Assembly (NCBI GenBank): GCA_910577295.1 | Contig: CAJTLS010000005.1 | Location: 62,001 to 126,000 of the forward strand | Origin: an uncultured Eubacterium sp. | GTDB taxonomy: Bacteria > Bacillota > Clostridia > Lachnospirales > Lachnospiraceae | Direction: 5' to 3' | Length of the DNA stretch: 64,000 nucleotides | Shown: positions 34,855 to 44,787 of the stretch, piece by piece | How the letters are laid out: each line of letters opens with the position of its first letter | How positions within the stretch are numbered: position 1 is the first letter of the stretch | Notes under the pieces: model-generated | Told to the model about the DNA's origin: nothing | The model's database searches: none | Seen by the model: the letters and a program-made list of their open reading frames with translations, nothing else | Translations under genes and position numbers: made by a program

Positions 34855-37137
34855 TTATTCCGGCACCCCCATGTCGTCCACTCCTCCGGGGTTATCATCC
34901 GGCGGCTGCTCCTCCGGCTCTTCAGTAGCCGGGGGTTCCGTAATATCTGGTTCTGGTGTCGGTGTCTGCTTTTCCGCATTGTCCGGCGGAGGATTATCGT
35001 CCGTATCCTTGTCAACCTTATTATCGTCGTCATCGGAATCCCTGTCTACATCCCTGTTGTCATCCGAATCCTCATCAATTTTATCTTTTCTTTCAGGCAC
35101 TTTCTTTTCATCTGGATTGTCATAATGCGACGGACTGTTATTATTGTCGGGAATACCTTCCAACGAAAATTCTTTAATTTCCAGATTTTTGTGGAGTTCG
35201 CTCATATAATCATGCCAGATACGTCCCGGATATGTCGAGCCATACAAATCATTTACCGTCTTGGGAGAATCATATCCTACCCACACCGCTGTCGTGTAAT
35301 ACGGTGTATAGCCGCAGAACCAACCGTCCTTTTTATCGTTCGTTGTCCCCGTCTTACCTGCGCTCGGCTGTCCGTTATCCAACCCGAGACCGCGCGCCGT
35401 CCCCCTTGTGATAACGCCTGTGAGAATATCCGTCATGGAATGCGCCGCATCTTTTTTATAGATTGTCTCCTGTTCCACATGGTCGGAAACAATTTCTTTT
35501 CCCTCGCCATCTAATATTTTGACAATACAGGTCGGTTCGCGATACTTCCCGTCGTTTTCCAAAGCAGAATACGCAGAAGCCATTTCCAACGTGGACGTAC
35601 CATATGTCAGACCACCTAACGAAGCCGATAAATAGTAGTCGGATTTAACAATTTTAGAAAAATTCATATCCAGTAAATACTGTAAGCCTACTTCCGGCTT
35701 CAGTTCATCAAATAGCTGCCACGCCACCGTATTCTTGGACTTTTCAACAGCATAGCGCATGGAAATGTAACCAGAATAAGTCCCATCCGAATTAGAAGGG
35801 CCATCTTTAAACTTATAATCATGAACCGTCGTGCTCGCTGTCGAGCCACGCTCCAACGTAGGCGTATACACAATAAGAGGTTTGATTGAACTTCCCGGCT
35901 GACGGAACGACTGGAATGCACGGTTCAGCGAATACCCCTCTGTTTCCTGACTGCGTCCGCCGACAATTGCCACAACACGCCCATTTTTATTGTCAAGGCA
36001 GACGGCAGAGCCTTGCATCTTGTAAGTTCCGTTCGTCTCTTTTTCCTTGAAAGCGGACAAATTCGAATTTACGGCTTGCTGCAGTTTCTTCTGTTTCTTT
36101 AAATCAATGGATGTATAAATCTTATATCCGTTATTTTTCAGCATTTGCTGGGCAATGGAATACTCCTCTTCGTATTCCTCCTCGTACTGTTTTCGCTCCT
36201 TTTTGGAATCAAAGTCATTTCGAAATTCGAAGCCGTTTGCTTTCATTAACTCGCGAATCGCACAGTAAGATACAAACGTCTGTATATAATCTCGTTTTTT
36301 CACTTCCTGCATGTTCAATTTTATCTTTTCGTTATACGCCTCATCGTACTGAACCTGCGTAATCGCTTTATCCTCCAGCATCTGATCCAAAATACGGTTC
36401 TTGCGTTTTACGGTATTATCAAAGTTTTTCAACGGGTCATACAGTGTTGGATTATTGGGAATCGCACTCAAAAAGGCGATTTGTGCAAGAGACAACTCAT
36501 TACAGGATTTATTAAAATAGCCGCGAGACGCCGCTTCCAAACCATAGTATCCGTTCATATAGTAAATGGAATTTAAGTAAAATTCCAAAATTTGTTCTTT
36601 CGTATATTTCTTTTCCAACTCCTGTGCAATAAAGATTTCTTTTATCTTTCTCTCATAGGTCTTTTTCGTTGATAAAAAGATGACGCGCGCCAACTGCTGT
36701 GTAATCGTCGACGCTCCCTGCTTTTTCTCCCCGTTATTTTTCACTAACGCCCAAAAAGCACGCATAATTCCTTTCATATCGATTCCGTTATGAGAATAAA
36801 ACTTCTTATCCTCGGTAACGATTACAGCGTCTTTAGCATACTGCGGCAAGTCGCCCGATTCGACATAGTAGGAGTCTTTGTCTCCTTTGAGCTTCGCAAT
36901 CTCATTTCCCTTGTTATTGTACACAATCGATGTCTCCGATGCACGGAAAGTCTCGGTAGACGAAGCTTTTACCAAAGCCTTTGCTTCATCCTGCATAGCA
37001 AAAATATCTTTCCCGTATTTAAAGTAGAAAAATATACCGCCGACAAGAATTGTCAACAAAAACAAAAGAAGCACTACTTTAAAACCAAGCCACAACTTCG
37101 GATGTTTTCTTTGCTTTTTCCTTTTCTTTCCAGCCAT
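34855..37137 (-). CDS. Class A penicillin-binding protein (PBP1A type)
   Basis: Bifunctional peptidoglycan synthase of 760 residues. Short basic cytoplasmic tail (GKKRKKQRKHPKLW), one transmembrane helix (about 17-42), GT51 glycosyltransferase (VTEDKKFYSHNGID, KQGASTITQQLARV), then transpeptidase with RQPGSSIKP (active Ser), a YAVEKSKN (S-x-N) motif and KTGTTND. The C-terminal about 95 residues are disordered, first Asp/Lys/Arg-rich (DSDDNRDVDRDSDDDDNKV), then Pro/Glu-rich; probably an extracellular wall-spanning tail. ATG at 37137 with GGAGG five bases upstream. Confidence 0.94.
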   Translation of the reverse strand: MAGKKRKKQRKHPKLWLGFKVVLLLFLLTILVGGIFFYFKYGKDIFAMQDEAKALVKASSTETFRASETSIVYNNKGNEIAKLKGDKDSYYVESGDLPQYAKDAVIVTEDKKFYSHNGIDMKGIMRAFWALVKNNGEKKQGASTITQQLARVIFLSTKKTYERKIKEIFIAQELEKKYTKEQILEFYLNSIYYMNGYYGLEAASRGYFNKSCNELSLAQIAFLSAIPNNPTLYDPLKNFDNTVKRKNRILDQMLEDKAITQVQYDEAYNEKIKLNMQEVKKRDYIQTFVSYCAIRELMKANGFEFRNDFDSKKERKQYEEEYEEEYSIAQQMLKNNGYKIYTSIDLKKQKKLQQAVNSNLSAFKEKETNGTYKMQGSAVCLDNKNGRVVAIVGGRSQETEGYSLNRAFQSFRQPGSSIKPLIVYTPTLERGSTASTTVHDYKFKDGPSNSDGTYSGYISMRYAVEKSKNTVAWQLFDELKPEVGLQYLLDMNFSKIVKSDYYLSASLGGLTYGTSTLEMASAYSALENDGKYREPTCIVKILDGEGKEIVSDHVEQETIYKKDAAHSMTDILTGVITRGTARGLGLDNGQPSAGKTGTTNDKKDGWFCGYTPYYTTAVWVGYDSPKTVNDLYGSTYPGRIWHDYMSELHKNLEIKEFSLEGIPDNNNSPSHYDNPDEKKVPERKDKIDEDSDDNRDVDRDSDDDDNKVDKDTDDNPPPDNAEKQTPTPEPDITEPPATEEPEEQPPDDNPGGVDDMGVPE

Positions 37138-37191
37138 AACAACCTCCATTTTCCTATACGCTCAATAAGTATATTCTCCATAATACCATAT

Positions 37192-38379
37192 TTAATATAT
37201 CTTGCAAAGTATTTCTTTGTGCATACATTGTGCCCGATGCGCCCATGTATGCGCTGCTGCCGCCGTATGATAGGCATTCTGCTGCAGCTCTTCCCAGCGG
37301 CTGCGATTGGCAAGCAGCGCACGGATTTTATCCGGCAGCACTGACAAATCATCCAATTCATAAAAGATAACGTCTTTTTCGTCTTCCAGAATTTCCGTCA
37401 TATATTTACTCCAATCCGTAACGCAAACCGCACCGTTGAGCATGGAATTAAATACTCTGTCATGGGCTCCGTCCTTAAACCACGGCATTACATTGAGAGA
37501 CACCTTTGCCTTGCTAATCTGCTGCAGGCACCCGAGCGATTCCAACACATTGCCATTGACAATATTTTCCGGATGTCTGCACTCCAGACGGTCCCAGCCG
37601 GCGCCGAAACAGTGCACTTTCAATCCGGCGTCTACTAACGTCTTCACAACCTCTCCACGGAAATAGTGTCTCACATATAAATCAATCATTATCATATTCG
37701 GCATCGCGTCACGCAAACCGCGTTCATCAATATCCTCTACCTCTTCCAATAAATGCCGGATAATCCCCTGATGCATTCCCAAATGAGGGTGCTCGATAAA
37801 ATCTTGTATAATCTCACGATAGAACTGACTATATTCCTCATTGACACGGTCGAGAACGTGATTAAAATCCGATGGCGGCGTATAATTGCCAGTAAAAACA
37901 ATGTCGATCGGACGCTCATCCCATGTCGGAAGCGTTTCCTTTGTCCATAACGACGTACCTGCCAATGGCAAAAAAGGCCCCCGCTTGATTTCCGGAAGAA
38001 AGCGTTTTAAATATGCTTCATGATCTCTGTCAATAGACATTTGAGTATAATCTTTTGGCAGATAAGGCAGAAACTTATGATAATAAAACGGATGGTCAAC
38101 TACAATATTAATCATAGGAATTTCTCTTGCCTCAAAAAAATTGATTCCCTGACTGTCTATCAGATAGTCTTCCCCGCTACAGCCATCAAAATTAAAACTG
38201 ATTGCTGCCGTCACCTTCGGCTCTGCAAACCATAACAGTCGAGACAGGCTGTCGTATTGCGCACATTGGTCAAAATAAAACACATCATAACCAAGCCTTT
38301 CGAACGTCTTGCCGATTTGCTCACTAAAATACCAAAGAGTCTCAATTCCGTTTGTAAAAAGTACTAATTTTCGTATCAT
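37192..38379 (-). CDS. CgeB-like glycosyltransferase (GT-B)
   Basis: Predicted cytoplasmic glycosyltransferase of 395 residues of the DUF3880/CgeB-type group, which includes spore-surface and flagellin or teichoic-acid modifying enzymes. N-terminal Rossmann-like part (TNGIETLWYFSEQIGKTFE), then PLAGTSLW, TGNYTPPSDF, and a C-terminal GT-B donor half with FGAGWDRLE and VFNSMLNGAVCVTDW, where GTs bind the nucleotide sugar. Acceptor unknown. ATG at 38379 is preceded by GAGGG at six bases; the frame extends 25 codons into the hydrogenase gene without support. Thirteen bases after the hydrogenase gene. Confidence 0.8.
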   Translation of the reverse strand: MIRKLVLFTNGIETLWYFSEQIGKTFERLGYDVFYFDQCAQYDSLSRLLWFAEPKVTAAISFNFDGCSGEDYLIDSQGINFFEAREIPMINIVVDHPFYYHKFLPYLPKDYTQMSIDRDHEAYLKRFLPEIKRGPFLPLAGTSLWTKETLPTWDERPIDIVFTGNYTPPSDFNHVLDRVNEEYSQFYREIIQDFIEHPHLGMHQGIIRHLLEEVEDIDERGLRDAMPNMIMIDLYVRHYFRGEVVKTLVDAGLKVHCFGAGWDRLECRHPENIVNGNVLESLGCLQQISKAKVSLNVMPWFKDGAHDRVFNSMLNGAVCVTDWSKYMTEILEDEKDVIFYELDDLSVLPDKIRALLANRSRWEELQQNAYHTAAAAHTWAHRAQCMHKEILCKIY

Positions 38380-38392
38380 AAACAACCCTCTC

Positions 38393-39898
38393 TTATGGTA
38401 ATTCGATTTGTGAATACTCTTTCGGAGGCAATGCCGTCGTAGAATCATTGACAAATTTCTTCACCGCCTGCGCCGCTTTCGGAATCGCAATATTCGTTCC
38501 TACGCCAGCCACACAGCCACCCGGACATCCCATGCCCTCAATCAAACAGCCGTCTTTTTTGCCGGCTTTTGCCAGCAATAATACTTTCTGGCATTCCGCC
38601 AGTCCCTCCGCATGTTCAATAAATACCTCTGTTTCTGGATAATACTCATTGATACATTTCTCAATGGCGTTTGCCACGCCTCCTGCCACGGCATAACCGC
38701 GTCCCGCTCCAGTCGCATCATGAATCGGCTCTTCCGTATCATAATATTCCATATCAATGCCCTTCGCCGCAAAGATGGCGTTCAGTTCTTCAAATGTAAT
38801 GACAAAGTCCACATCGCTGCGCACATCCCGACGGGATGCTTCCAGCTTCTTGGCTGCGCATGGCCCGACAAAGACAATTTTCGCTTCCGGATGACGCAGC
38901 TTAATCGTACGAGCTGTCGCCACCATAGGCGTCAAGGCATTGGAAACTGTCTCTACCATATCCGGCAATGTCCGCTTGGCAAGCATTGACCATGACGGAC
39001 AGCATGAAGTCAAAAGAAATGGGAGTTTCCCTGTCTTGACTTCATTGACATAATGTCTCGCCTCGGTAATTGCTCCGATATCAGCGCCTAACGCCACTTC
39101 ATATACATCAGAAAATCCGATTTCTTTTAATGCCGCTTTAATCTTCCAGAGACGGACATCCTCGCCAAACTGCCCGATGACGGCCGGCGCCAATTCCACA
39201 ATGACCGGCCCCTGTTTCATCGCCTGAATCAATTGGAAAATCTGCGACTTATCCGCTATGGCGCCAAAAGGACAGCTCGCCATACACTGTCCGCATTTTA
39301 CACATTTTGAATCATCAATTTTTGCTCTTCCGCGCTCGTCACTCGTAATCGCCTTAGCCCCGCAGGCAGCGGCACACGGACGCACTTTTTTGGCAATCGC
39401 CCCGTATGGGCAGATGGCGTTACATTTACCACACTTAATGCATTTTTCTTTATCAATATGCGACTTTCCATTGACAAAGGTAATCGCTCCTCTCGGACAT
39501 ACTTCGACGCAGGGGTGTGCTACGCACCCTCTGCACTGGTTGCTCACCTCGTATACATTGTCTTCACATGCATCACACGCCGACGGTATTACCTGCATAA
39601 GCGGCGGCTCATAATATTTCTCCGCCACATTACTGGCATCCATACCGCTCGTAATATGAACCGGAGCGTCGTCGGGCCGCAGCGAAAGCCCCATTGCCAG
39701 ACGCACACGTTCGGAGCAGACCGCGCGTTCCCGATAGATACTCTCCCGATATAATGGAGTATCTCCGGGCGTCACCTTATAAGGAATCGCTTCAATATCA
39801 TCGTTTATATTGTCGGATTCAAAAGCTACTTTTGCCACTTCCATAAACACTCTCTTGCGAATTGTTCGGATTGGCGTTTGTATTCCCCGCATTCCCAT
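38393..39898 (-). CDS. Atypical [FeFe] hydrogenase-like iron-sulfur protein
   Basis: Cytoplasmic 501-residue protein with N-terminal ferredoxin clusters and an H-cluster domain. Cluster motifs: a Cys-rich set between 108 and 134 (CRGCVAHPCVEVCP), CIKCGKCNAICP (153-163), CVKCGQCMASCP (199-209). H-cluster loops: TSCCPSW (297-303), GPCAAKKLE (345-353; canonical MPCxxKxxE has Met first), EGMGCPGGC (454-462). All four [4Fe-4S] ligand positions and the proton-relay Cys299 are kept. The missing Met and MGMRGIQTPIRTIRK leader place it in the divergent clostridial group called B, with poorly known activity. Starts at ATG with GGAGG five bases upstream. Between a diguanylate cyclase and a glycosyltransferase. 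Confidence 0.85.
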   Translation of the reverse strand: MGMRGIQTPIRTIRKRVFMEVAKVAFESDNINDDIEAIPYKVTPGDTPLYRESIYRERAVCSERVRLAMGLSLRPDDAPVHITSGMDASNVAEKYYEPPLMQVIPSACDACEDNVYEVSNQCRGCVAHPCVEVCPRGAITFVNGKSHIDKEKCIKCGKCNAICPYGAIAKKVRPCAAACGAKAITSDERGRAKIDDSKCVKCGQCMASCPFGAIADKSQIFQLIQAMKQGPVIVELAPAVIGQFGEDVRLWKIKAALKEIGFSDVYEVALGADIGAITEARHYVNEVKTGKLPFLLTSCCPSWSMLAKRTLPDMVETVSNALTPMVATARTIKLRHPEAKIVFVGPCAAKKLEASRRDVRSDVDFVITFEELNAIFAAKGIDMEYYDTEEPIHDATGAGRGYAVAGGVANAIEKCINEYYPETEVFIEHAEGLAECQKVLLLAKAGKKDGCLIEGMGCPGGCVAGVGTNIAIPKAAQAVKKFVNDSTTALPPKEYSQIELP

Positions 39899-39918
39899 CT
39901 TCTTCTCCTCCTTCGTTC

Positions 39919-41217
39919 TTAACTTGAACTTGCTACGTTACGTTCACTACCCATGGCAGATTCCATAACAATCTGATCCCGTCCATGTTCTTTCCCATAG
40001 TATAACAGCTCGTCTGCCCGTTCAATTGTCTCTTCAAAATCTTCTTCGCGCCCATATTGCGCCACACCGAAAGTCATCGTTATCGTAAACTCTTTTTGCT
40101 CATGGCAGAACTTCTTTTGCTGAAGCTTTTTCTGAAAACAGCACAACATTTCCTGCATAAACAAGGCGTCACCATCATACCCAATCAAAAATTCCTCGCC
40201 GCCCCATCGGACACAAAACCCGATATCACTTATCATGTTTCTCAATTCTCCCGCAACATAGCAGAGAACTTCATCGCCCATTTCATGTCCGTAAGTATCA
40301 TTGACACTTTTAAAGAAATCAATATCACCCATGACAATTGTAAAACTCTTCTGTCCTATCCTGTTTTCCAACTGAATACGTCCGGCACGCCGGTTCAGAA
40401 GCTTGGTAAGGGGGTCTCTAGATATCATTTCTTCCAGTGAATAGCCGACGGAAAGAGCATATTCCCCCATCTCCCCCAGTTCATCCTTACGCTCCAACAC
40501 CTGTTCTGGCATTTTATGGCAAAAATTGCCATGAGCTAACTGGGCCAGATAATTTTTAATTCCCTGAATCGTTGCCACCATACGCTGCGCCGATATATTG
40601 CACAAAAAACCCGCCAGTACAATAACAAACAGGCAAATTATCAGATTTCCCTGCATCATATAATTTATGGACATATGTATTGATTTTACTGATTTACCGG
40701 CAAAACTGATTCCGATGATGCGCCCGTCGTCATTTCGGATTGGCACATAATAGCCAAAATAACTGGCTCCCACGACGTCAATGTTCTGTGAAAAATAATC
40801 CTCGCCATCTTCCAGTACAATTTTGCGTACAACATCGTTTACCCTAGTTCTCGTGAGCCTCTTTCCCTCTTTGTTGACAAGCGTCGTCAGGCAGCGGACA
40901 TCCCCAATAAATATCGTGACGTCCGCACCGGTATCATTTTTTACATCATCCAGCAAACGGTAGTCAGAGGTAAAATCCGTTTCCCCTTTCATCACCCTGC
41001 CGTTTTCATACGAAAAGTCGCCGGCATCCATCATATTATACAAACTGATTAAATTGTGTGCGATACCGGATAAATTTTTCTCTACTTCAAATATCATTCC
41101 CTCGCGAACGGAACTTTGACTGTACACAGTCAAAATAATGCCTAAAATGGTAATTGGCAAAACAGATAAGCGCAGGATGGAATAAACCAGCCGCTGCTTC
41201 CTTTCCTTTTTTATCAA
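39919..41217 (-). CDS. Membrane diguanylate cyclase with extracellular sensor
   Basis: Makes cyclic di-GMP from two GTP. About 432 residues: transmembrane helix (about 14-35), extracytoplasmic single-Cache-type domain (about 40-185; GADVTIFIGDVRCLTTLVN, YYVPIRNDDGRIIGISFAGK), second helix (about 195-220), HAMP-like linker, GGDEF domain (about 270-425) with active motif RWGGEEF and metal loop MGDIDFFKSVNDTYGH. The inhibitory RxxD site five residues before GGEEF is absent (SDIG). Start taken as TTG at 41217 (GGGGTG seven bases before); GTG at 41235 is the alternative. Twenty bases before the hydrogenase gene, so likely cotranscribed. Confidence 0.9.
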   Translation of the reverse strand: MIKKERKQRLVYSILRLSVLPITILGIILTVYSQSSVREGMIFEVEKNLSGIAHNLISLYNMMDAGDFSYENGRVMKGETDFTSDYRLLDDVKNDTGADVTIFIGDVRCLTTLVNKEGKRLTRTRVNDVVRKIVLEDGEDYFSQNIDVVGASYFGYYVPIRNDDGRIIGISFAGKSVKSIHMSINYMMQGNLIICLFVIVLAGFLCNISAQRMVATIQGIKNYLAQLAHGNFCHKMPEQVLERKDELGEMGEYALSVGYSLEEMISRDPLTKLLNRRAGRIQLENRIGQKSFTIVMGDIDFFKSVNDTYGHEMGDEVLCYVAGELRNMISDIGFCVRWGGEEFLIGYDGDALFMQEMLCCFQKKLQQKKFCHEQKEFTITMTFGVAQYGREEDFEETIERADELLYYGKEHGRDQIVMESAMGSERNVASSS

Positions 41218-41266
41218 ATTCGGCACCCCTTTCACATAAATAACATAAGCATAGCTATTGTTTACA

Positions 41267-42781
41267 TTATTTTTCCTCTTTCGGTAAAACCATCTTCTTT
41301 TCTACCATAACCTTTTCATCCAGACAGATAAATATTCCATCGACAACTTTTTTGTCCATTTTCGGCGTCAATAGGCTGACAACCGGTACGACTATCATTC
41401 CGGCAATCATTGCAACTGCCCCGGCATTAATCGGAGAGCCCAAATAGTTTATGAACATATTGGACACCGTAATGCCAACTCCGCATATAAATCCGGCCCA
41501 TACGGCAGCTTTCGTGACACCTTTCCAATAGAGTCCGTATAAGAACGGCGCCAGAAAAGACCCCGCCAATGCCCCCCATGAAATGCCCATGAGCTGCGCG
41601 ATAAATGTCGGTGGATCCAACGCTATCACGACCGAAATAATAATAAAGAACGCCAATAATATACGCATCCAGATAAGCTGTTTCTTCTCATCCATATTTT
41701 TCACAAACAACGGTTTGATAAAATCAAGCGTAAGCGTCGAACTGGATGTCAAAACGAGACTGGATAACGTAGACATGGACGCTGACAACACTAAAACAAT
41801 TACGATCCCTATGAGCAAATCCGGCAAAACAGAGAGCATCGTAGGAATAATCGTATCGTAGGGAACTTTCCCGTCAGCTCCGGCAGTTATCCCCGTCAAT
41901 TGGCCAAAACCGCCGAGAAAATAGCAGCCGCCGGATATAACAATGGCAAAGAGTGTGGAAATAATTGTACCCGTTTTGATTGCTTTTTCATCTTTAATCG
42001 CATAAAACTTCTGTACCATCTGTGGCAATCCCCATGTACCGAGTGAAGTCAATATGACGACACTTAACAGTCCCATTGGATCGGGGCCAAAGAAAGACGT
42101 ATATGCTCCCGGCATAACATCGCTTGGAATCTCCGCCAGCTTCCTTATCGCTGCCATAAAACCGCCGTGGCCATTTAATACTGCAGCAATTACTGCCACA
42201 ATTCCAATCAACATGATAATTCCCTGAATAAAATCGTTGAGCGCAGTCGCCATATAACCGCCAATAATTACATAAATTCCAGTCAACACAGCCATCACAA
42301 TTACGCAAATTCTAAAGTCAATATGAAATACTTCTTCAAACAAATTAGACAACCCGCTGTACACGGAAGCCGTATAAGGAATCAAAAAGATAAATGCTAT
42401 CGCAGACGCCGCCACGCACATCGGCTTGCTTCCATAGCGCTTTCCAAAAAAATCCGGCATCGTCACCGAATGCAGATGCTTTGTCATAATGCGGGTTCTT
42501 CTTCCTAAAATGGCCCATGCAAGCAGGGAACCAATCATCGCATTTCCGATTCCAATCCATGTTGACGCCAGACCAAAACGATAGCCAAACTGTCCCGCAT
42601 AGCCAATAAATACAACAGCCGAAAAATAGGAAGTTCCATACGCAAACGCCGTCAGCCACGGCCCAACAGAACGCCCTCCCAACACAAATCCATTGACATC
42701 TGTTGCCTTTTTCCGCGAATAGATACCTATTCCAATCATTACTGTAAAAAAGATAATAAGTAAGACAATTTTAACTGCCAT
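41267..42781 (-). CDS. Sodium:solute symporter (SSS family)
   Basis: Integral membrane protein of 504 residues with about 13 helices, of the SSS family (PutP/PanF-like). Conserved segments: DVNGFVLGGRSVGPWLTAFA, SYFSAVVFIGYAGQFGYRFG, and SASMSTLSSLVLTSSSTLT with the Na2-site Ser/Thr residues. Substrate not certain; proline or pantothenate are the closest family choices. ATG with GGAG ten bases upstream. Separated from the diguanylate cyclase by 49 bases. Confidence 0.88.
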   Translation of the reverse strand: MAVKIVLLIIFFTVMIGIGIYSRKKATDVNGFVLGGRSVGPWLTAFAYGTSYFSAVVFIGYAGQFGYRFGLASTWIGIGNAMIGSLLAWAILGRRTRIMTKHLHSVTMPDFFGKRYGSKPMCVAASAIAFIFLIPYTASVYSGLSNLFEEVFHIDFRICVIVMAVLTGIYVIIGGYMATALNDFIQGIIMLIGIVAVIAAVLNGHGGFMAAIRKLAEIPSDVMPGAYTSFFGPDPMGLLSVVILTSLGTWGLPQMVQKFYAIKDEKAIKTGTIISTLFAIVISGGCYFLGGFGQLTGITAGADGKVPYDTIIPTMLSVLPDLLIGIVIVLVLSASMSTLSSLVLTSSSTLTLDFIKPLFVKNMDEKKQLIWMRILLAFFIIISVVIALDPPTFIAQLMGISWGALAGSFLAPFLYGLYWKGVTKAAVWAGFICGVGITVSNMFINYLGSPINAGAVAMIAGMIVVPVVSLLTPKMDKKVVDGIFICLDEKVMVEKKMVLPKEEK

Positions 42782-42841
42782 TTTTTATGTACTCCTCTCC
42801 TGTCTCTTGCACTCCTCAAATGAAGTTTTTATTAAATAAAA

Positions 42842-42873
42842 ATAACCGTATGCATCGGTATGCATACGGTTAT
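42842..42873 (-). terminator. Terminator of the sua5-atp operon
   Basis: Perfect 14-base arms (ATAACCGTATGCAT and its complement) around a CGGT loop, followed by TTTTATTT on the minus strand, about 60 bases after the atpC stop codon. Confidence 0.85.
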
Positions 42874-42931
42874 ATTGTACCATATAGTAGTCTTTACTGT
42901 AAAGATTTATCTAATAGCGCCATAGCGGTTG

Positions 42932-43345
42932 CTATTTATTCTTTGCCACTTCTAACCGAATCAGTGATTTGCGAAGCGCTAATTCTGCACGGGACATGTT
43001 AATATTTTCATCTGTGCCCTTCAGCCGACGCTCTGCCCTTGCTTTTGCTTCCTGCGCACGATTTGTATCAATCTCTTCCGGCCACTCGCAAGACTGGGCC
43101 AGAACGGTCACCTTATCCTGCGTTATTTCCATAAAACCTTCCAGAACGGCGGCCTGCTTAAGCTGGCTGCCCGCTTCGGTTATCGTCATAACTCCCGGAG
43201 CTATGATTGTTGTCAATGGAATATGATCTGCATAAATTCCGATTTCTCCCTCGGTCGTAGTCAATTCCAACATCTCTACCTCGCCGGAATAGAAAATGCG
43301 CTCCGGTGAGATGACTTCCAGACGGAATTTTTTTAAATCAGCCAT
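42932..43345 (-). CDS. atpC: ATP synthase F1 subunit epsilon
   Basis: Rotor stalk subunit, 137 residues. Beta-sandwich N-terminus (FRLEVISPERIFYSGEVEML, GEIGIYADHIPLTT) and helical hairpin C-terminus (AQEAKARAERRLKG, SRAELALRKSLIRLEVA). The C-terminal helices are full length, allowing the inhibitory extended form known in related enzymes. Last gene of the atp operon. Confidence 0.96.
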   Translation of the reverse strand: MADLKKFRLEVISPERIFYSGEVEMLELTTTEGEIGIYADHIPLTTIIAPGVMTITEAGSQLKQAAVLEGFMEITQDKVTVLAQSCEWPEEIDTNRAQEAKARAERRLKGTDENINMSRAELALRKSLIRLEVAKNK

Positions 43346-43363
43346 GCTATATCACGCCCTTTC

Positions 43364-44773
43364 TCACTTACTCTCTTTGTAACGTGCTACAACATCATCA
43401 ATACTGCCTGCATTGAGGAAGTGACCTTCTGGAATTTCATCATGCTGTCCTTCCAAAATTTCTTTGAAGCCTTGAATGGTATCCGCAAGCTGCACATATT
43501 TACCCGGCATACCGGTAAACTGCTCTGCCACGTTAAATGGCTGTGACAAGAATCTCTGCACTTTACGGGCGCGGTTGACAAGCATTTTTTCATCCTCGGA
43601 CAATTCGTCCATTCCAAGAATCGCAATGATATCCTGTAATTCTTTATAACGCTGTAAAATCTCCTGTACGCCACGGGCAACTTTATAGTGTTCCTCACCG
43701 AGGACACGTGGATCCAACATACGCGACGTAGATGCCAACGGGTCTACCGCCGGATAGATACCAAGCTCAGCAATCGAACGCTCCAATACCGTTGTCGCAT
43801 CTAAGTGAGCAAATGTCGTTGCCGGAGCAGGGTCTGTCAAGTCATCCGCCGGCACATAAACTGCCTGCACCGAAGTAATAGAACCATTTTTTGTTGAGGT
43901 AATACGCTCCTGCAACGCACCCATCTCGGTCTGTAAAGTCGGCTGATATCCCACCGCACTCGGCATACGCCCGAGAAGCGCAGATACCTCAGAACCTGCC
44001 TGAGTAAAACGGAAAATATTATCAATGAAAAGAAGCACATCCTTTCCACCTTTATCACGAAAATACTCTGCCATCGTAAGTCCGGTCAGTCCGACACGCA
44101 TACGCGCTCCCGGCGGCTCATTCATTTGGCCAAAAACCATTGTTGTCTTATCAATTACACCGGACTCTATCATTTCATAATACAAATCATTACCCTCACG
44201 AGTACGCTCGCCTACTCCGGTAAATACGGAATAACCACCGTGTTCTGTTGCAATGTTTGTAATCAACTCCTGAATGAGTACGGTCTTACCTACACCCGCG
44301 CCTCCAAAAAGTCCAATCTTTCCACCTTTTTGATAAGGACACAAAAGGTCAATTACTTTAATACCGGTTTCCAAAATTTCGGATTCGGTAGACTGCTCCT
44401 CAAATGCCGGAGCCTTTCTGTGAATCGGATCATACTCTTTTACTGCCGGTGGCTCTTTTTCATCAATAGGTTCACCAAGCACATTAAACATACGACCTAA
44501 TGTCTCTTCTCCTACCGGCACTTTTATTGAAGAACCGGTTGCTTCTGCTTCCATACCGCGCACAAGACCATCCGTTGGCCCCATGGCAATACAACGAACA
44601 GTATCATCACCCAAATGCTGTGCCACTTCGACAACCAATTTACCCCCCGCATTCGTCGCAATATTGATTGCTTCGTTTATTTCCGGAAGATTACCATCAC
44701 TGAATTTGATATCCAAGACAGCTCCGACAATCTGAGTAATAACGCCGAGACTTGTATTACTATTCTCTGCCAT
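43364..44773 (-). CDS. atpD: ATP synthase F1 subunit beta
   Basis: Catalytic subunit, 469 residues. Walker A GLFGGAGVGKTVLIQE, catalytic Glu in GVGERTREGND, Walker B VLLFIDNIFRFTQAGSEV, and DELSEDEKMLV (DELSEED-type switch region). GGAGG six bases before the ATG. Order epsilon-beta-gamma-alpha reading backward is the standard F-type order. Confidence 0.98.
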   Translation of the reverse strand: MAENSNTSLGVITQIVGAVLDIKFSDGNLPEINEAINIATNAGGKLVVEVAQHLGDDTVRCIAMGPTDGLVRGMEAEATGSSIKVPVGEETLGRMFNVLGEPIDEKEPPAVKEYDPIHRKAPAFEEQSTESEILETGIKVIDLLCPYQKGGKIGLFGGAGVGKTVLIQELITNIATEHGGYSVFTGVGERTREGNDLYYEMIESGVIDKTTMVFGQMNEPPGARMRVGLTGLTMAEYFRDKGGKDVLLFIDNIFRFTQAGSEVSALLGRMPSAVGYQPTLQTEMGALQERITSTKNGSITSVQAVYVPADDLTDPAPATTFAHLDATTVLERSIAELGIYPAVDPLASTSRMLDPRVLGEEHYKVARGVQEILQRYKELQDIIAILGMDELSEDEKMLVNRARKVQRFLSQPFNVAEQFTGMPGKYVQLADTIQGFKEILEGQHDEIPEGHFLNAGSIDDVVARYKESK

Positions 44774-44787
44774 TTTCTACCTCCATT

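Noticed and set aside
34871..35125. Serine/glycine-rich open frame opposite the PBP tail
   Set aside because: It is the mirror of the Asp/Pro-rich disordered tail of the PBP, with no ribosome site.
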